From positions 1 through 64,000 of the forward strand of contig JAKSKU010000011.1 of the NCBI GenBank assembly GCA_024401565.1: a stretch of 64,000 nt of DNA, given 5' to 3'. A program made the translations under genes and the position numbers. The stretch is from Paludibacteraceae bacterium (GTDB taxonomy: Bacteria > Bacteroidota > Bacteroidia > Bacteroidales > Paludibacteraceae). The notes under the pieces were generated by a model, which was not told the DNA's origin, did not search any database, and was given only the letters and a program-made list of their open reading frames with translations. This document shows, one piece after another, positions 24,610 through 33,651 of this stretch (position 1 is the first letter of the stretch; every line of letters begins with the position of its first letter).

Positions 24610-27600
24610 ATGAAAAAAGAACTTATTATGCTTGCTCTAGCTTTGTCTGTTGGCACTGCAAGCGCACAAAAAACTAAAACTTACACTACTGCGGAGCGTC
24701 TGTACTTTGAAGGCAAAGAGATGTACGACCTAAAGCAGTACAACACCGCGTTTCGTTATCTTGACGAATATCTTCAGGATAAGGATGTAGACAGAGAGGA
24801 ATATTACGCAGAGGCGGAGTATTATCTTGCCTGCTGTGCTTACGAGATGGGTAGAAAAGATACAAGAGGACGTCTTGATAGATTTATAACTAATAACCCC
24901 CACTCATCGCATATCAGCAGAATTCACTTTTTGCAAGGATCACTTTGTTTCCAGAAAGGAAAATACAAGGAGGCTCTCAACGACTATTACTCAAAAGTGG
25001 ATCCACGCAAATTAAGCAAGGAGGAGAAAGCTGACTATTTCTTCCGTCACGGCTATTGCAATCTTCAACTTCAAGACTACGATAAGGCACATTCATCGTT
25101 CTCTACACTTTGTGACCTTAACAATGACAACTATCAAAAATCAGGCAAATACTATCTTGCCTACATCGACTATGTAAAGAAAAACTACGACGCCGCATTG
25201 CCTACTTTCCTTAGTCTGCAAAACGACAGCGAGTATGAATCCATAGTTCCATATTACATCGCTCAAATATACTACCACAAGAATATGGACGAGAAGGTGT
25301 TCGAATATGGACACTATATCATTGAAAAATATCCGAACAATAAGAGCAATTCTGAAATATATCGTATCATCGGCGAATGCTACTTCAAGAAAAACGACTA
25401 TAAGCAGACTATCAAATATTTGTCGGAATACGCAAAAACGACAGATCAGATAATGCGTAACAATATCTATATGCTAGGTACCGCATATTGTAAAACCCAA
25501 GATTGGAAAAACGCGATCGATAATCTGCAGAAAGTGACAACAGACAACGATGAATTGAGCCAGAACGCCTATCTCAACCTTGGAAACTCATATTTGAAAG
25601 TCGGAGACAAGACCAACGCAAGAATGTGTTTTTCCCAGGCATCCAAAATGGAATTCGACAAAGAGGTTCAGGAAGAGGCAATGTTCAATTACGCCCTTGT
25701 AATCTACGACCAGAGCTACTCTCCTTTCGACGAGTCGGTCACAACATTTGAGACATTCCTGGAAAAATTTCCAAAATCTAACTATAAGAACCGTATCTAC
25801 GACTTCTTGCTCAACGTCTACATGACAACAAAGAACTATGAAGCAGCATACGCGTCTATCCAAAAAATCAACACAAATAATCCAAGCATACTTGAAGCTC
25901 GTCAAAGAATACTTTATTGTCTTGGTATTCAAAGTTTTACAGACGGTAACTACGAGAAAGCCAAAGATTACTTTACTAAATCATTAGTTGATAAGCAGTA
26001 TAACTACAATACTGAATCGCTTACATATTTTTGGCGTGGTGAAGCAAACTTCCGTATGGATAAACCGACAGAAGCTCAGCAAGATTATCTTTCGTTTATA
26101 AACACAACGGGAGCTCGCCATAGCGACGTCTACAACCTTGCCCATTATAATCTAGGCTACTGTTACTTCAACAATAAGAGCTATACATCAGCTTTGACAT
26201 GGTTCAGAAAATTCACTAACCTTGAAGACGCTAACAAAACTCTTATCGCTGATGCCAACAACCGTATCGGAGACTGCTATTTCATCAACCATGATTTTGA
26301 AAACGCAGAGAAAAGCTACTCGAAAGTATATGCTTTGAAGGGTTCGGGTGCCGATTACGCTTGCTTCCAGCAAGGTTTCGTACAGGGACTTCAGAAGAAT
26401 TACAACGGAAAAATCGCTACTTTGAACCGTCTGATCGCAAAATTTCCAAATTCAGAATATATTGCAGATGCGATGTATGAAATCGGACGATCATACGTGA
26501 TGCTCAACGATTACAAATCAGCAATCGCAACATACGATAAGTTGTCGAGATCATATTTTCACAGTCCGCTCAGCCGAAAGGGTAAGCTTCAGACCGCAAT
26601 GCTCTACGATAAAATGGGCAATTTTGACGAAAGTACAAAGATTTATAAAAGCATCGTGGACATGTACCCATCAAGTGAAGAGTCGAAAACATCACTTGAA
26701 GGTTTGAAACGTATATATTTCGATCAAAACAACGTGTCTGGTTATGCGGAATATGTAGAAAGTCTCGGTGGAATCGCCAAATTTGAAATTTCAGAACAAG
26801 ACTCTCTAACCTATTTGGCTGCTGAAAAGCTTTACCTTCAGGAGAAATATCAGGAAGCAATCAACAGTTTCAATAAGTATCTTGATAAATTTCCTAACAG
26901 TATCTTCAACGAGACCGCCCATTTCAACCTTGGCAACAGTTACTATAATATCAATGAGTATGATTTGGCAAAGAAAGAGTTGTCGCTCATATCTCAACAA
27001 CTTGGATCCGTACATGCTGAGCAGGCTCTGCTTACACTTGCAGATATAGAATATAAAAAAGAAAACTACGAGCAAGTTGTGGAGAATCTTGAAAAAATGG
27101 TTGAGATCTCACAGAATGTAGAGAATAAAGATAAAGCCAAACTTCAGATCATGCGAAGCTACAGCAAGCTTGGTAAGATAGACGAAACTATAAACGCATG
27201 TGACAACGTGATAAAGGGCGACAAACTTGATCCAAACCTATATCGCGAAGCATTATATACCCGAGCTAAATGCTACGAGCAGAAAGGAGAGAGCAACTAC
27301 GCTGTGGCTGACTATAAAACACTATCTTCAAACTGTATGGATGAATATGGTGCAGAGGCTAAATACAAAACTGCGGAATATACATTCCACGATGGTAATA
27401 AAGAGGCTGCCGAGAAGATAATCTTCGAATTCATCGAACAAAACACTCCACACCAATACTGGTTGGCTAAAAGTTTCGTGCTTTTGTCTGACATCTACGT
27501 GTCGATGGACCGTGAGTTCGAAGCAAAACAGTATCTACTCAGCGTAAGAGAGAATTATAAGGGTAAAGACGATATCGCTCTTGAAATCAAGGCACGTTTG

Positions 27601-27642
27601 GACGACATTGAGACAAGAGAGAAAAATAAAATCAAGGAGTAA
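24610..27642 (+). CDS. Large exported TPR-repeat protein
   Basis: 1010 residues. A signal peptide ends near residue 20 (ALALSVGTASAQ). The rest is a long solenoid of TPR-type helical pairs with recurring Y-x-x-A and NLGNSYLKVGD-type motifs (for example LAYIDYVKKNYDAALPTF, AHYNLGYCYFNNKSYTSAL and FNLGNSYYNINEYDLAKKEL). It ends in a charged tail (REKNKIKE). Periplasmic TPR solenoids of this size usually scaffold envelope complexes. It is followed after 11 bp by an outer-membrane barrel gene, so the two are probably partners. No enzymatic motif is present. The leader carries a TATATTTG -7 box about 35 bp upstream. Confidence 0.85.
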   Translation: MKKELIMLALALSVGTASAQKTKTYTTAERLYFEGKEMYDLKQYNTAFRYLDEYLQDKDVDREEYYAEAEYYLACCAYEMGRKDTRGRLDRFITNNPHSSHISRIHFLQGSLCFQKGKYKEALNDYYSKVDPRKLSKEEKADYFFRHGYCNLQLQDYDKAHSSFSTLCDLNNDNYQKSGKYYLAYIDYVKKNYDAALPTFLSLQNDSEYESIVPYYIAQIYYHKNMDEKVFEYGHYIIEKYPNNKSNSEIYRIIGECYFKKNDYKQTIKYLSEYAKTTDQIMRNNIYMLGTAYCKTQDWKNAIDNLQKVTTDNDELSQNAYLNLGNSYLKVGDKTNARMCFSQASKMEFDKEVQEEAMFNYALVIYDQSYSPFDESVTTFETFLEKFPKSNYKNRIYDFLLNVYMTTKNYEAAYASIQKINTNNPSILEARQRILYCLGIQSFTDGNYEKAKDYFTKSLVDKQYNYNTESLTYFWRGEANFRMDKPTEAQQDYLSFINTTGARHSDVYNLAHYNLGYCYFNNKSYTSALTWFRKFTNLEDANKTLIADANNRIGDCYFINHDFENAEKSYSKVYALKGSGADYACFQQGFVQGLQKNYNGKIATLNRLIAKFPNSEYIADAMYEIGRSYVMLNDYKSAIATYDKLSRSYFHSPLSRKGKLQTAMLYDKMGNFDESTKIYKSIVDMYPSSEESKTSLEGLKRIYFDQNNVSGYAEYVESLGGIAKFEISEQDSLTYLAAEKLYLQEKYQEAINSFNKYLDKFPNSIFNETAHFNLGNSYYNINEYDLAKKELSLISQQLGSVHAEQALLTLADIEYKKENYEQVVENLEKMVEISQNVENKDKAKLQIMRSYSKLGKIDETINACDNVIKGDKLDPNLYREALYTRAKCYEQKGESNYAVADYKTLSSNCMDEYGAEAKYKTAEYTFHDGNKEAAEKIIFEFIEQNTPHQYWLAKSFVLLSDIYVSMDREFEAKQYLLSVRENYKGKDDIALEIKARLDDIETREKNKIKE

Positions 27643-27653
27643 AGGAAAGCACG

Positions 27654-29435
27654 ATGAAAAGAATAGTTTTTAACATTGCTCTACTATCTGCGTTTTCAAC
27701 AGTCATTGCACAAAACGCAGCCGACACAACAAATGTGGCTTCAGCTACAGACACCACTATCAAGCGTAATATTGAGGTGGTGAGAGAATATACTCCCGTC
27801 ATCAAAGAAGCAGGTAAGATCAATACAATGCCTGAACTTAAAGACGTGAATACCAAAAAGATAGAAATTGATTACAAAGTTTGGACATCAACATTCAAAC
27901 CAAAGACAGATATCATTCCATCTCTTGATTACGCTCTTGCATCACAGGAACATAACGAATATAGCCGTGAAGGATTCTTGAGATTGGGCGGAGGAAACTA
28001 CAAATCTTTCCTCGGTGAGCTTTACACTCCTATTTATCGCAGTGAATTGTCTCTTTTGGACTTTTATTTGAAGCACAATTCATCATTCGGCGATATAACT
28101 CTTAAAAAAGACAACTATTCGGCCATTTCCAACGATGTTTTGAGCAAAGGATTGTATAACGACAACAAAGCAAGAATCTCATTCTTAAGAAGTATCAAAA
28201 TCCGCGAAATCAGTTCATACGGAGAATTCGGATACAACCGTTTCAACAATTACGGACTAAACAACGATTTGATAAAATTCTCGGAAGCCAACAAAGACAA
28301 AGAAGAGCCTAAATATGAGAATGACAACCAGAAAAACTCACATTTGACAGCCGCTTTCAACTTCCGTTTCCGTTCAAAAGACTACATCTCGCAGTGGAAA
28401 TATGATTTGCAGACTAACTGGCGTTTGCTAAAGACATATTATGACGTTGCCGAGAACACGATATACACTGATTTAGCAGCGTCTTACAGAATGCCTGAGT
28501 CCATTCTATCGTTGAAATTACAGATGTACAACGTGTTTATGTCCACTCCTAAAGACAGTATACCATATAACTTTAAGAACGCAGACAACTTCAACAACTT
28601 CACCGTCATCAAGTTCAATCCATACTATACTTTCGTAAATGAAATCGGACGTTTGAATCTTGGTCTGAAAGCATCTTTTGGTATCAATCAAGGAAGAAAA
28701 ATTGCGTTTTCACCGGACATTACTGGTCAAGTACGTGTGATCGATAATATTTGGTACGTCTACGCAGGAGTCACAGGAGACTACAAAGTAAACACTTTGC
28801 GTTCACTTGAAAATATCTATATTTCTCCAGACGCACGTCCAGAAGATACTTATATTCCACTTGACATCTTTTTAGGAACAAAACTCAACATTGCCAAAAG
28901 TGTCAATGCAGACATCCACGTAGGATACAAAATCATCAACAACCAATACTTCTTCGTAAACAAGAAAGACTCCACAGGCATGAAGAACACCTTCGACGTG
29001 GTGTACGACAAAAACATCGGTCAATTCAACTGTGGAGCGGCTGTAAACTACAATTTCCGCGAAAAAGTGGACTTTTCATTTAAGATTGGCTACAACAAAT
29101 GGTCACTTGAGAAACAGGAAGAAGCCTGGCTGATGCCATCCGCACAAATTGGTTTGGGAATCAGCTACATTCCTACCGACTACTTAAGATTCAACATCAA
29201 CTATGATCTTGAGGCAGGAAGAAAAGCACTTTTGGGTAAAGACAAAGATAAAAATGCCATTGTTGCTGATCTTGAAAACGTCAACGATATCAGTTTGGGA
29301 GCAAACTATAAGTTGATGAGTTTTCTCGATGTATTCGTACGTTTCAACAATATTTTGAACAAAAGAAGCGAAGTTTGGTATGGTTATCCATCACAAGGAT
29401 TCAACTTTTTGCTTGGTCTGACTTTGACATTCTAA
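27654..29435 (+). CDS. Outer-membrane beta-barrel protein
   Basis: 593 residues. A signal peptide ends near residue 20 (LLSAFSTVIAQ). The N-terminal segment contains EVVREYTPVIKEAGKIN, a short motif seen in Bacteroidota outer-membrane proteins found with TPR partners. The remainder is a run of amphipathic beta-strands with aromatic belts (FLRLGGGNYKSFLGELYTP, WKYDLQTNWRLLKTYYDV, RFNINYDLEAG) and ends in the strand GFNFLLGLTLTF, whose terminal Phe is typical of BAM-inserted barrels. It lacks a TonB plug domain. It lies 11 bp after the TPR gene, so they probably form one envelope complex. Substrate or function is unknown. Confidence 0.75.
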   Translation: MKRIVFNIALLSAFSTVIAQNAADTTNVASATDTTIKRNIEVVREYTPVIKEAGKINTMPELKDVNTKKIEIDYKVWTSTFKPKTDIIPSLDYALASQEHNEYSREGFLRLGGGNYKSFLGELYTPIYRSELSLLDFYLKHNSSFGDITLKKDNYSAISNDVLSKGLYNDNKARISFLRSIKIREISSYGEFGYNRFNNYGLNNDLIKFSEANKDKEEPKYENDNQKNSHLTAAFNFRFRSKDYISQWKYDLQTNWRLLKTYYDVAENTIYTDLAASYRMPESILSLKLQMYNVFMSTPKDSIPYNFKNADNFNNFTVIKFNPYYTFVNEIGRLNLGLKASFGINQGRKIAFSPDITGQVRVIDNIWYVYAGVTGDYKVNTLRSLENIYISPDARPEDTYIPLDIFLGTKLNIAKSVNADIHVGYKIINNQYFFVNKKDSTGMKNTFDVVYDKNIGQFNCGAAVNYNFREKVDFSFKIGYNKWSLEKQEEAWLMPSAQIGLGISYIPTDYLRFNINYDLEAGRKALLGKDKDKNAIVADLENVNDISLGANYKLMSFLDVFVRFNNILNKRSEVWYGYPSQGFNFLLGLTLTF

Positions 29436-29474
29436 TTAAGTTCAAAACATTATTACTCACTCATCTCTAGCAAT

Positions 29475-30227
29475 ATGCCAATAATAGCAACATTGATCAC
29501 TGCAATTCTCACTCTTGTTGTGGCATTGCAATACAAAGAGAAGAGAAGAGTAAGAAAGGAAGCTGAAGAACTCAAACGCAAGAAAGAGCGTAGGGAACAG
29601 ATAATGAAGACGGTGGCTGGATTAAGTGCAGTCATGATACGAGCTAACACTGTGAGAACAAAATCACAACTAGACATCGTCAAAAACTATCTTGACCGAA
29701 AGATGAATCCTATCTACGCCAAGCAGACGATTGAGTATTTGAAAACGTTTCTGTATAGTGAAAAAATATCGGTGAATATGCTATGTTTGAACGCAAACCG
29801 CACATTCAAATATGGCAACAGAGTGCAACTTCTCAATATGCTCATGTGTATCAGCACATGTGGCAAGGGAATATGCAAAAGTGAGCGTGAACTGATAGAA
29901 AGAATCATGCAACACATGAAAATCAGTCAGCCCGACAGAGAAAATTTGTGGAACATATACAGAGGCTATATGGTGGACGATGAGGAAAATTTGGAGCAAT
30001 CGTTGAATGAAAAGACCAAAAAAGCCTTCAAAACAATGGAATTAGACTATAATTGTTCACTAAAAGAGCTAAAACGCCAATGGAGGCAGCTTTCTATGAG
30101 ATATCATCCCGATAAGTACGAATTATCCGATGAAAACACCAAAAAAGAGGCAACCAGAAAGATGCAAGAGATAGTATCCGCATACAATTTCCTACTCAAC
30201 AACTATTTCGAAAGCATAGGCATATAA
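29475..30227 (+). CDS. Membrane-anchored TerB/J-domain protein (DjlA-like)
   Basis: 250 residues. A single N-terminal membrane segment (IIATLITAILTLVVALQY) is followed by a very basic coiled stretch. Residues of about 110-170 look like a TerB-type helical domain (LLNMLMCISTCGKGICKSER, IERIMQHMKIS). The C-terminal 60 residues form a J-domain with the HPD motif at 211-213 (RQLSMRYHPDKYE). Such proteins recruit DnaK to the membrane, as DjlA does. It lies 39 bp after the barrel gene and 14 bp before uvrC, so it is likely part of one transcript. Confidence 0.8.
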   Translation: MPIIATLITAILTLVVALQYKEKRRVRKEAEELKRKKERREQIMKTVAGLSAVMIRANTVRTKSQLDIVKNYLDRKMNPIYAKQTIEYLKTFLYSEKISVNMLCLNANRTFKYGNRVQLLNMLMCISTCGKGICKSERELIERIMQHMKISQPDRENLWNIYRGYMVDDEENLEQSLNEKTKKAFKTMELDYNCSLKELKRQWRQLSMRYHPDKYELSDENTKKEATRKMQEIVSAYNFLLNNYFESIGI

Positions 30228-30241
30228 CTTGGATTATTTAG

Positions 30242-32053
30242 ATGGAAAAAGAAATTTCACAACTCAAACAGATAGTGTTATCGCTTCCAGATAGTCCTGG
30301 AATATATCAATACGTCAATAAGGAAGGTGAAATAATCTACGTTGGAAAGGCTGTAAATTTGAAGAGACGCGTTTCATCCTATTTCAACAAATACCAGACT
30401 TCAAACAAGGTTCGTGCTCTTGTCAAGCAGATTGTGGACATCAAATATATCGTTGTACCGAGTGAACAGGACGCTCTATTGCTTGAAAACAGTCTTATCA
30501 AGAAGCATCAACCCAGATACAACATTCTCCTGAAGGATGACAAGACATATCCGTGGATTTGCATCAAAAACGAGCCATTTCCTCGAGTTTTTTACACCAG
30601 ACGCCTCGTTCACGACGGTTCACTCTACTTTGGTCCGTATACCTATCTTCCAGCGATGAAGATGGTGCTCGACCTTATCCATAACATCTACGGAATACGC
30701 ACTTGCAATAACAAACTCAGTGATGACGCCATCAAAAATGGAAAATATAAAGTCTGTTTAGACTATCACATCAAAAAATGCAAGGGATGTTGTGAAGGCT
30801 ACCAAAGTGAGGAAGAATACAGAGAGAATATCAAAGAAATTAAACTCATTCTCAAAGGAGAGATGAGTACACTTGAAAGCTATATTCTCGATGAAATGGG
30901 CAAAGCAGCTGAAGAAATGAGATTTGAAGACGCACAAAAAATGAAAGAAAGAATGTATCTTCTATCTCAGTACAGGAGCAAAAACACCATTGTAAGCCCA
31001 ATTTTGACTAATATTGACGTCTTCTCAATTGAGATCGACGACAACAACGCCTACATCAACTTTTTGAAAGTGATGGAAGGAACAATATCGCAAGCCTACA
31101 CATTCGAGTATAAGATTCAGACAGAAGAGGAAGAGAGCGAGATTTTAGCGTCGGCAATCATCGAAATGCGTCAGAAATTTCAGAGTATGTCGAGAGAAAT
31201 CATCGTTCCCTACCCTATTTCTTTTGAACTTGAGAATGTGACAGTCACCGTTCCACAGCGAGGAGACAAGAAAAAACTACTTGATTTATCCATCAAAAAC
31301 GTCAAACAATATCGATTTGACCGAGTAAAACAGACAGAAAAATTCAATCCTGAGCAGAGAGCAATGAAGCTTTTGACTGAGCTTCAGAAGACACTCGGAT
31401 TAAAAGAGGTGCCTCATCAGATTGAATGTTTCGATAATTCCAACATTTCAGGAACAGACGCAGTGGCTGGATGTGTGGTTTACAAAAATGCAAAACCATC
31501 AAAAAAAGACTACCGAACATACAATATCAAAACTGTGGAAGGACCAGACGACTACGGATCAATGCAAGAAGTGGTGCGTCGACGCTACAGCAGATTAGTG
31601 AATGAAGGAGAGAAACTACCGAATCTAATCATCGTCGATGGTGGTGTCGGACAGATGGAATGTGTGAGAGAAGTGGTCGAAGATGAGTTAAAACTATACA
31701 TACCCATCGCAGGTTTGGCAAAAGACGACAAACACCAGACCAAAGAATTACTATTTGGTTTTCCTCCACTTCACGTGGAAATACAACCCAATCACTCATT
31801 ATTTAGATTTTTGGCTAGCATTCAAGACGAGGTACACAGATTCGCCATCAGTTTTCACCGCAACAAACGAAGCAAAACTCAAGTTCATTCTGTACTTGAT
31901 GATATTACTGGCGTCGGAGAAAAGACAAAAGAAACGCTGATCAAAACATTCAAAAGCGTCAAACGAATCAAAGAACAAACAGAAGAACAACTTACTGAGG
32001 CAGTCGGCAAAGCAAAAGCAAAGATTATTTACGACGCTTTACATCAAGATTAA
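30242..32053 (+). CDS. uvrC: Excinuclease ABC subunit C
   Basis: 603 residues, the normal length. Domain order is a GIY-YIG nuclease (SPGIYQYVNKEGEIIYVGKA, residues of about 18-40), a Cys cluster (CKGCCEG), a UVR domain (AAEEMRFEDAQKMKERM), a C-terminal RNase H-like nuclease (IECFDNSNISGTDAVAGCVV and IIVDGGVGQM) and tandem helix-hairpin-helix motifs (DDITGVGEKTKETLI). It makes both incisions in nucleotide excision repair together with UvrAB. It is the last gene of the TPR-barrel-J-domain transcript and is followed by a strong terminator. Confidence 0.97.
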   Translation: MEKEISQLKQIVLSLPDSPGIYQYVNKEGEIIYVGKAVNLKRRVSSYFNKYQTSNKVRALVKQIVDIKYIVVPSEQDALLLENSLIKKHQPRYNILLKDDKTYPWICIKNEPFPRVFYTRRLVHDGSLYFGPYTYLPAMKMVLDLIHNIYGIRTCNNKLSDDAIKNGKYKVCLDYHIKKCKGCCEGYQSEEEYRENIKEIKLILKGEMSTLESYILDEMGKAAEEMRFEDAQKMKERMYLLSQYRSKNTIVSPILTNIDVFSIEIDDNNAYINFLKVMEGTISQAYTFEYKIQTEEEESEILASAIIEMRQKFQSMSREIIVPYPISFELENVTVTVPQRGDKKKLLDLSIKNVKQYRFDRVKQTEKFNPEQRAMKLLTELQKTLGLKEVPHQIECFDNSNISGTDAVAGCVVYKNAKPSKKDYRTYNIKTVEGPDDYGSMQEVVRRRYSRLVNEGEKLPNLIIVDGGVGQMECVREVVEDELKLYIPIAGLAKDDKHQTKELLFGFPPLHVEIQPNHSLFRFLASIQDEVHRFAISFHRNKRSKTQVHSVLDDITGVGEKTKETLIKTFKSVKRIKEQTEEQLTEAVGKAKAKIIYDALHQD

Positions 32054-32070
32054 TCCTATTCATCGGAAAT

Positions 32071-32110
32071 ATAAAAAGTGCCAGACAAAATAAAGTCTGG
32101 CACTTTTTAT
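32071..32110 (+). terminator. uvrC terminator
   Basis: A 16-bp perfect stem ATAAAAAGTGCCAGAC / GTCTGGCACTTTTTAT with an 8-nt loop lies 17 bp after the stop codon. Confidence 0.92.
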
Positions 32111-32221
32111 ATTTAACGTAACACTCTGCTGAAATTTTAAATTTTCTGAGAACACGCTGTATCCATTATTTTACGTGATGCACTACAAATTTTAAATTTT
32201 CTGAGAACACGCTGTATTCAT

Positions 32222-32237
32222 TGTTCCACGTGAAACA
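32222..32237. promoter_or_regulatory. parS site (ParB-binding), copy 1
   Basis: TGTTCCACGTGAAACA fits the Bacillus-type parS consensus TGTTNCACGTGAAACA at every position. Confidence 0.75.
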
Positions 32238-32276
32238 CTACAAATTTCAATATTACTGAGAACACGCTAAATCTAT

Positions 32277-32292
32277 TGTTCCACGTGAAACA
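32277..32292. promoter_or_regulatory. parS site (ParB-binding), copy 2
   Basis: A second identical TGTTCCACGTGAAACA lies exactly 55 bp from the first. Confidence 0.75.
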
Positions 32293-32297
32293 TAAAA

Positions 32298-32330
32298 AAA
32301 ACGAGACTCAATTAAAATTGAGTCTCGTTT
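32298..32330 (-). terminator. Terminator of U32 peptidase gene
   Basis: The inverted repeat AAACGAGACTCAATT / AATTGAGTCTCGTTT is followed on the minus strand by a T-rich run. It sits between the parS repeats and the stop codon at 32348. Confidence 0.8.
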
Positions 32331-32347
32331 ATAGTTACTGATTTTAT

Positions 32348-33604
32348 TTATTCTTTTGTTACTTGTTCCATTTTATAAACCTTATCTGATGGTCTTACTT
32401 TAGCAGGAACTTCAATTGTAAATTTTGTTCCACGTGGAACAAAATCAACTTCTTTATCATCTACTATTAATTTATCTGCTATTATTTCAATTACTCCAGT
32501 GGTAGGACCAATAATCAAAAGTTCATCTCCTTTACTGATTCCAGCATTTGTTTCTTGTAAAAATTCAGCAACACCTATATTAGAATAATAACGGATTGTT
32601 TTAGCTACATATACTTTACGCTCAGTTGCTTCAGATCCGTAAACACTACTCCACTCTCCTAATCTTTGTCCAAGATAATAACCATTCCAGAATCCTCTGT
32701 TGAATACTGTCTTCAACTGCTCATCCCAAACTGCAATTTTATCTTCTGAATATGATCCGTCGATAATAGAATTCAAAGCATCATTATAACATGATACTAC
32801 CGTCTTCACATACTCAGCACTTCTAGCACGTCCTTCTATTTTAAAAACTCTTACTCCAGAATCAACCAACTTATTCAAGAAATGAATTGTTTTCAAATCC
32901 TTAGGTGACATTAAATATTTGTCTTCTACCTTGATTTCAATATCACGCTCATCATCAAACAAACGATATGAATGTCGACAAACTTGGAAACATGCACCAC
33001 GATTGGCTGAACTATTCAACTCATGCAAACTCATATAGCACTTTCCTGAAATTGCCATACACAATGCACCATGACAGAACATTTCAATCTTTAACTGCTG
33101 ACCTTTTGGTCCACATACGTTCTGCTCAATAATCTGCTTATGAATGGCTGCCACTTGATCCATATTCAACTCACGTGCCAATACTACAACATCGGCAAAC
33201 TGAGCATAGAATTTTAAAGCCTCAATATTGGAAATATTCAACTGTGTCGACAAATGAACTTCTACACCAATTGATACCGCGTAAAGTATAACTGACATGT
33301 CCGACGCAATGATTGCTGACACTCCACTCTCTTTTGCAGCATCCACATAAGTACGCATATCAGCAAGGTCAGTGTCGTACATCACAGTGTTGAGAGTAAG
33401 ATAACTCTTCAACCCGCTTTCAGTACAGATGCTTGCTATATTCTTAAGATCATCGACTGTGAAATTATTAGCGGAATGAGATCGCATATTCAACTTTCCA
33501 ATACCAAAATATACGGAATTTGCACCCGCCTGTATAGCTGCAGCAAGGCTTTCATAACTGCCCACTGGTGCCATAATTTCAAAATCTGTTCTTTTAAAAT
33601 CCAT
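32348..33604 (-). CDS. U32 family peptidase-like protein (YegQ/TrhP type)
   Basis: 418 residues. The N-terminal TIM-barrel region begins IMAPVGSYESLAAAIQAGAN and continues with VYFGIGKLNMRS and HLSTQLNISN. The U32 signature with its conserved Glu and Cys is EMFCHGALCMAISGKCYMS, followed by NRGACFQVCRHSYRL. RVFKIEGRARSAEYV is another hallmark. Members of this group take part in tRNA hydroxylation (TrhP) or rRNA hydroxylation rather than proteolysis. The gene is divergent from dusB, another tRNA-modification gene, with overlapping promoters. A parS-like palindrome (32426-32441) lies within its 3' coding end. Confidence 0.88.
   Translation of the reverse strand: MDFKRTDFEIMAPVGSYESLAAAIQAGANSVYFGIGKLNMRSHSANNFTVDDLKNIASICTESGLKSYLTLNTVMYDTDLADMRTYVDAAKESGVSAIIASDMSVILYAVSIGVEVHLSTQLNISNIEALKFYAQFADVVVLARELNMDQVAAIHKQIIEQNVCGPKGQQLKIEMFCHGALCMAISGKCYMSLHELNSSANRGACFQVCRHSYRLFDDERDIEIKVEDKYLMSPKDLKTIHFLNKLVDSGVRVFKIEGRARSAEYVKTVVSCYNDALNSIIDGSYSEDKIAVWDEQLKTVFNRGFWNGYYLGQRLGEWSSVYGSEATERKVYVAKTIRYYSNIGVAEFLQETNAGISKGDELLIIGPTTGVIEIIADKLIVDDKEVDFVPRGTKFTIEVPAKVRPSDKVYKMEQVTKE
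32426..32441. promoter_or_regulatory. parS-like palindrome inside the U32 coding region
   Basis: TGTTCCACGTGGAACA is a perfect 16-bp palindrome, one base from the parS consensus. It lies within codons for VPRGTK of the U32 gene, 134 bp from the nearest intergenic copy. Confidence 0.65.
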
Positions 33605-33615
33605 AATGCTTTAAT

Positions 33616-33633
33616 TAACTTTGCGCAAAGTTA
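33616..33633. promoter_or_regulatory. Overlapping divergent -7 boxes (U32 / dusB)
   Basis: The perfect 18-bp palindrome TAACTTTGCGCAAAGTTA contains a -7 box on each strand (TAACTTTG). It is centred in the 47-bp space between the start codons of the U32 gene and dusB and can serve both. Confidence 0.6.
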
Positions 33634-33651
33634 TAACTTAAAGAACAACTG

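Larger units (their letters stand above)
32132..32296. repeat. Three 55-bp tandem repeats carrying parS-like sites
   Basis: Units at 32132-32186, 32187-32241 and 32242-32296 have exactly the same length. Each contains CTGAGAACACGCT and ends with a CACGTG-type palindrome. Units 1 and 2 are nearly identical in the first half. The palindrome is degenerate in unit 1 and perfect in units 2 and 3. Confidence 0.9.

Noticed and set aside
31771-31776. Further parS site around CACGTG in uvrC
   Set aside because: Only the CACGTG core fits; the flanks match the consensus poorly.
32132-32296. CRISPR array
   Set aside because: The 55-bp units follow one another without spacers and no cas genes are present; the parS palindromes explain the repeat better.
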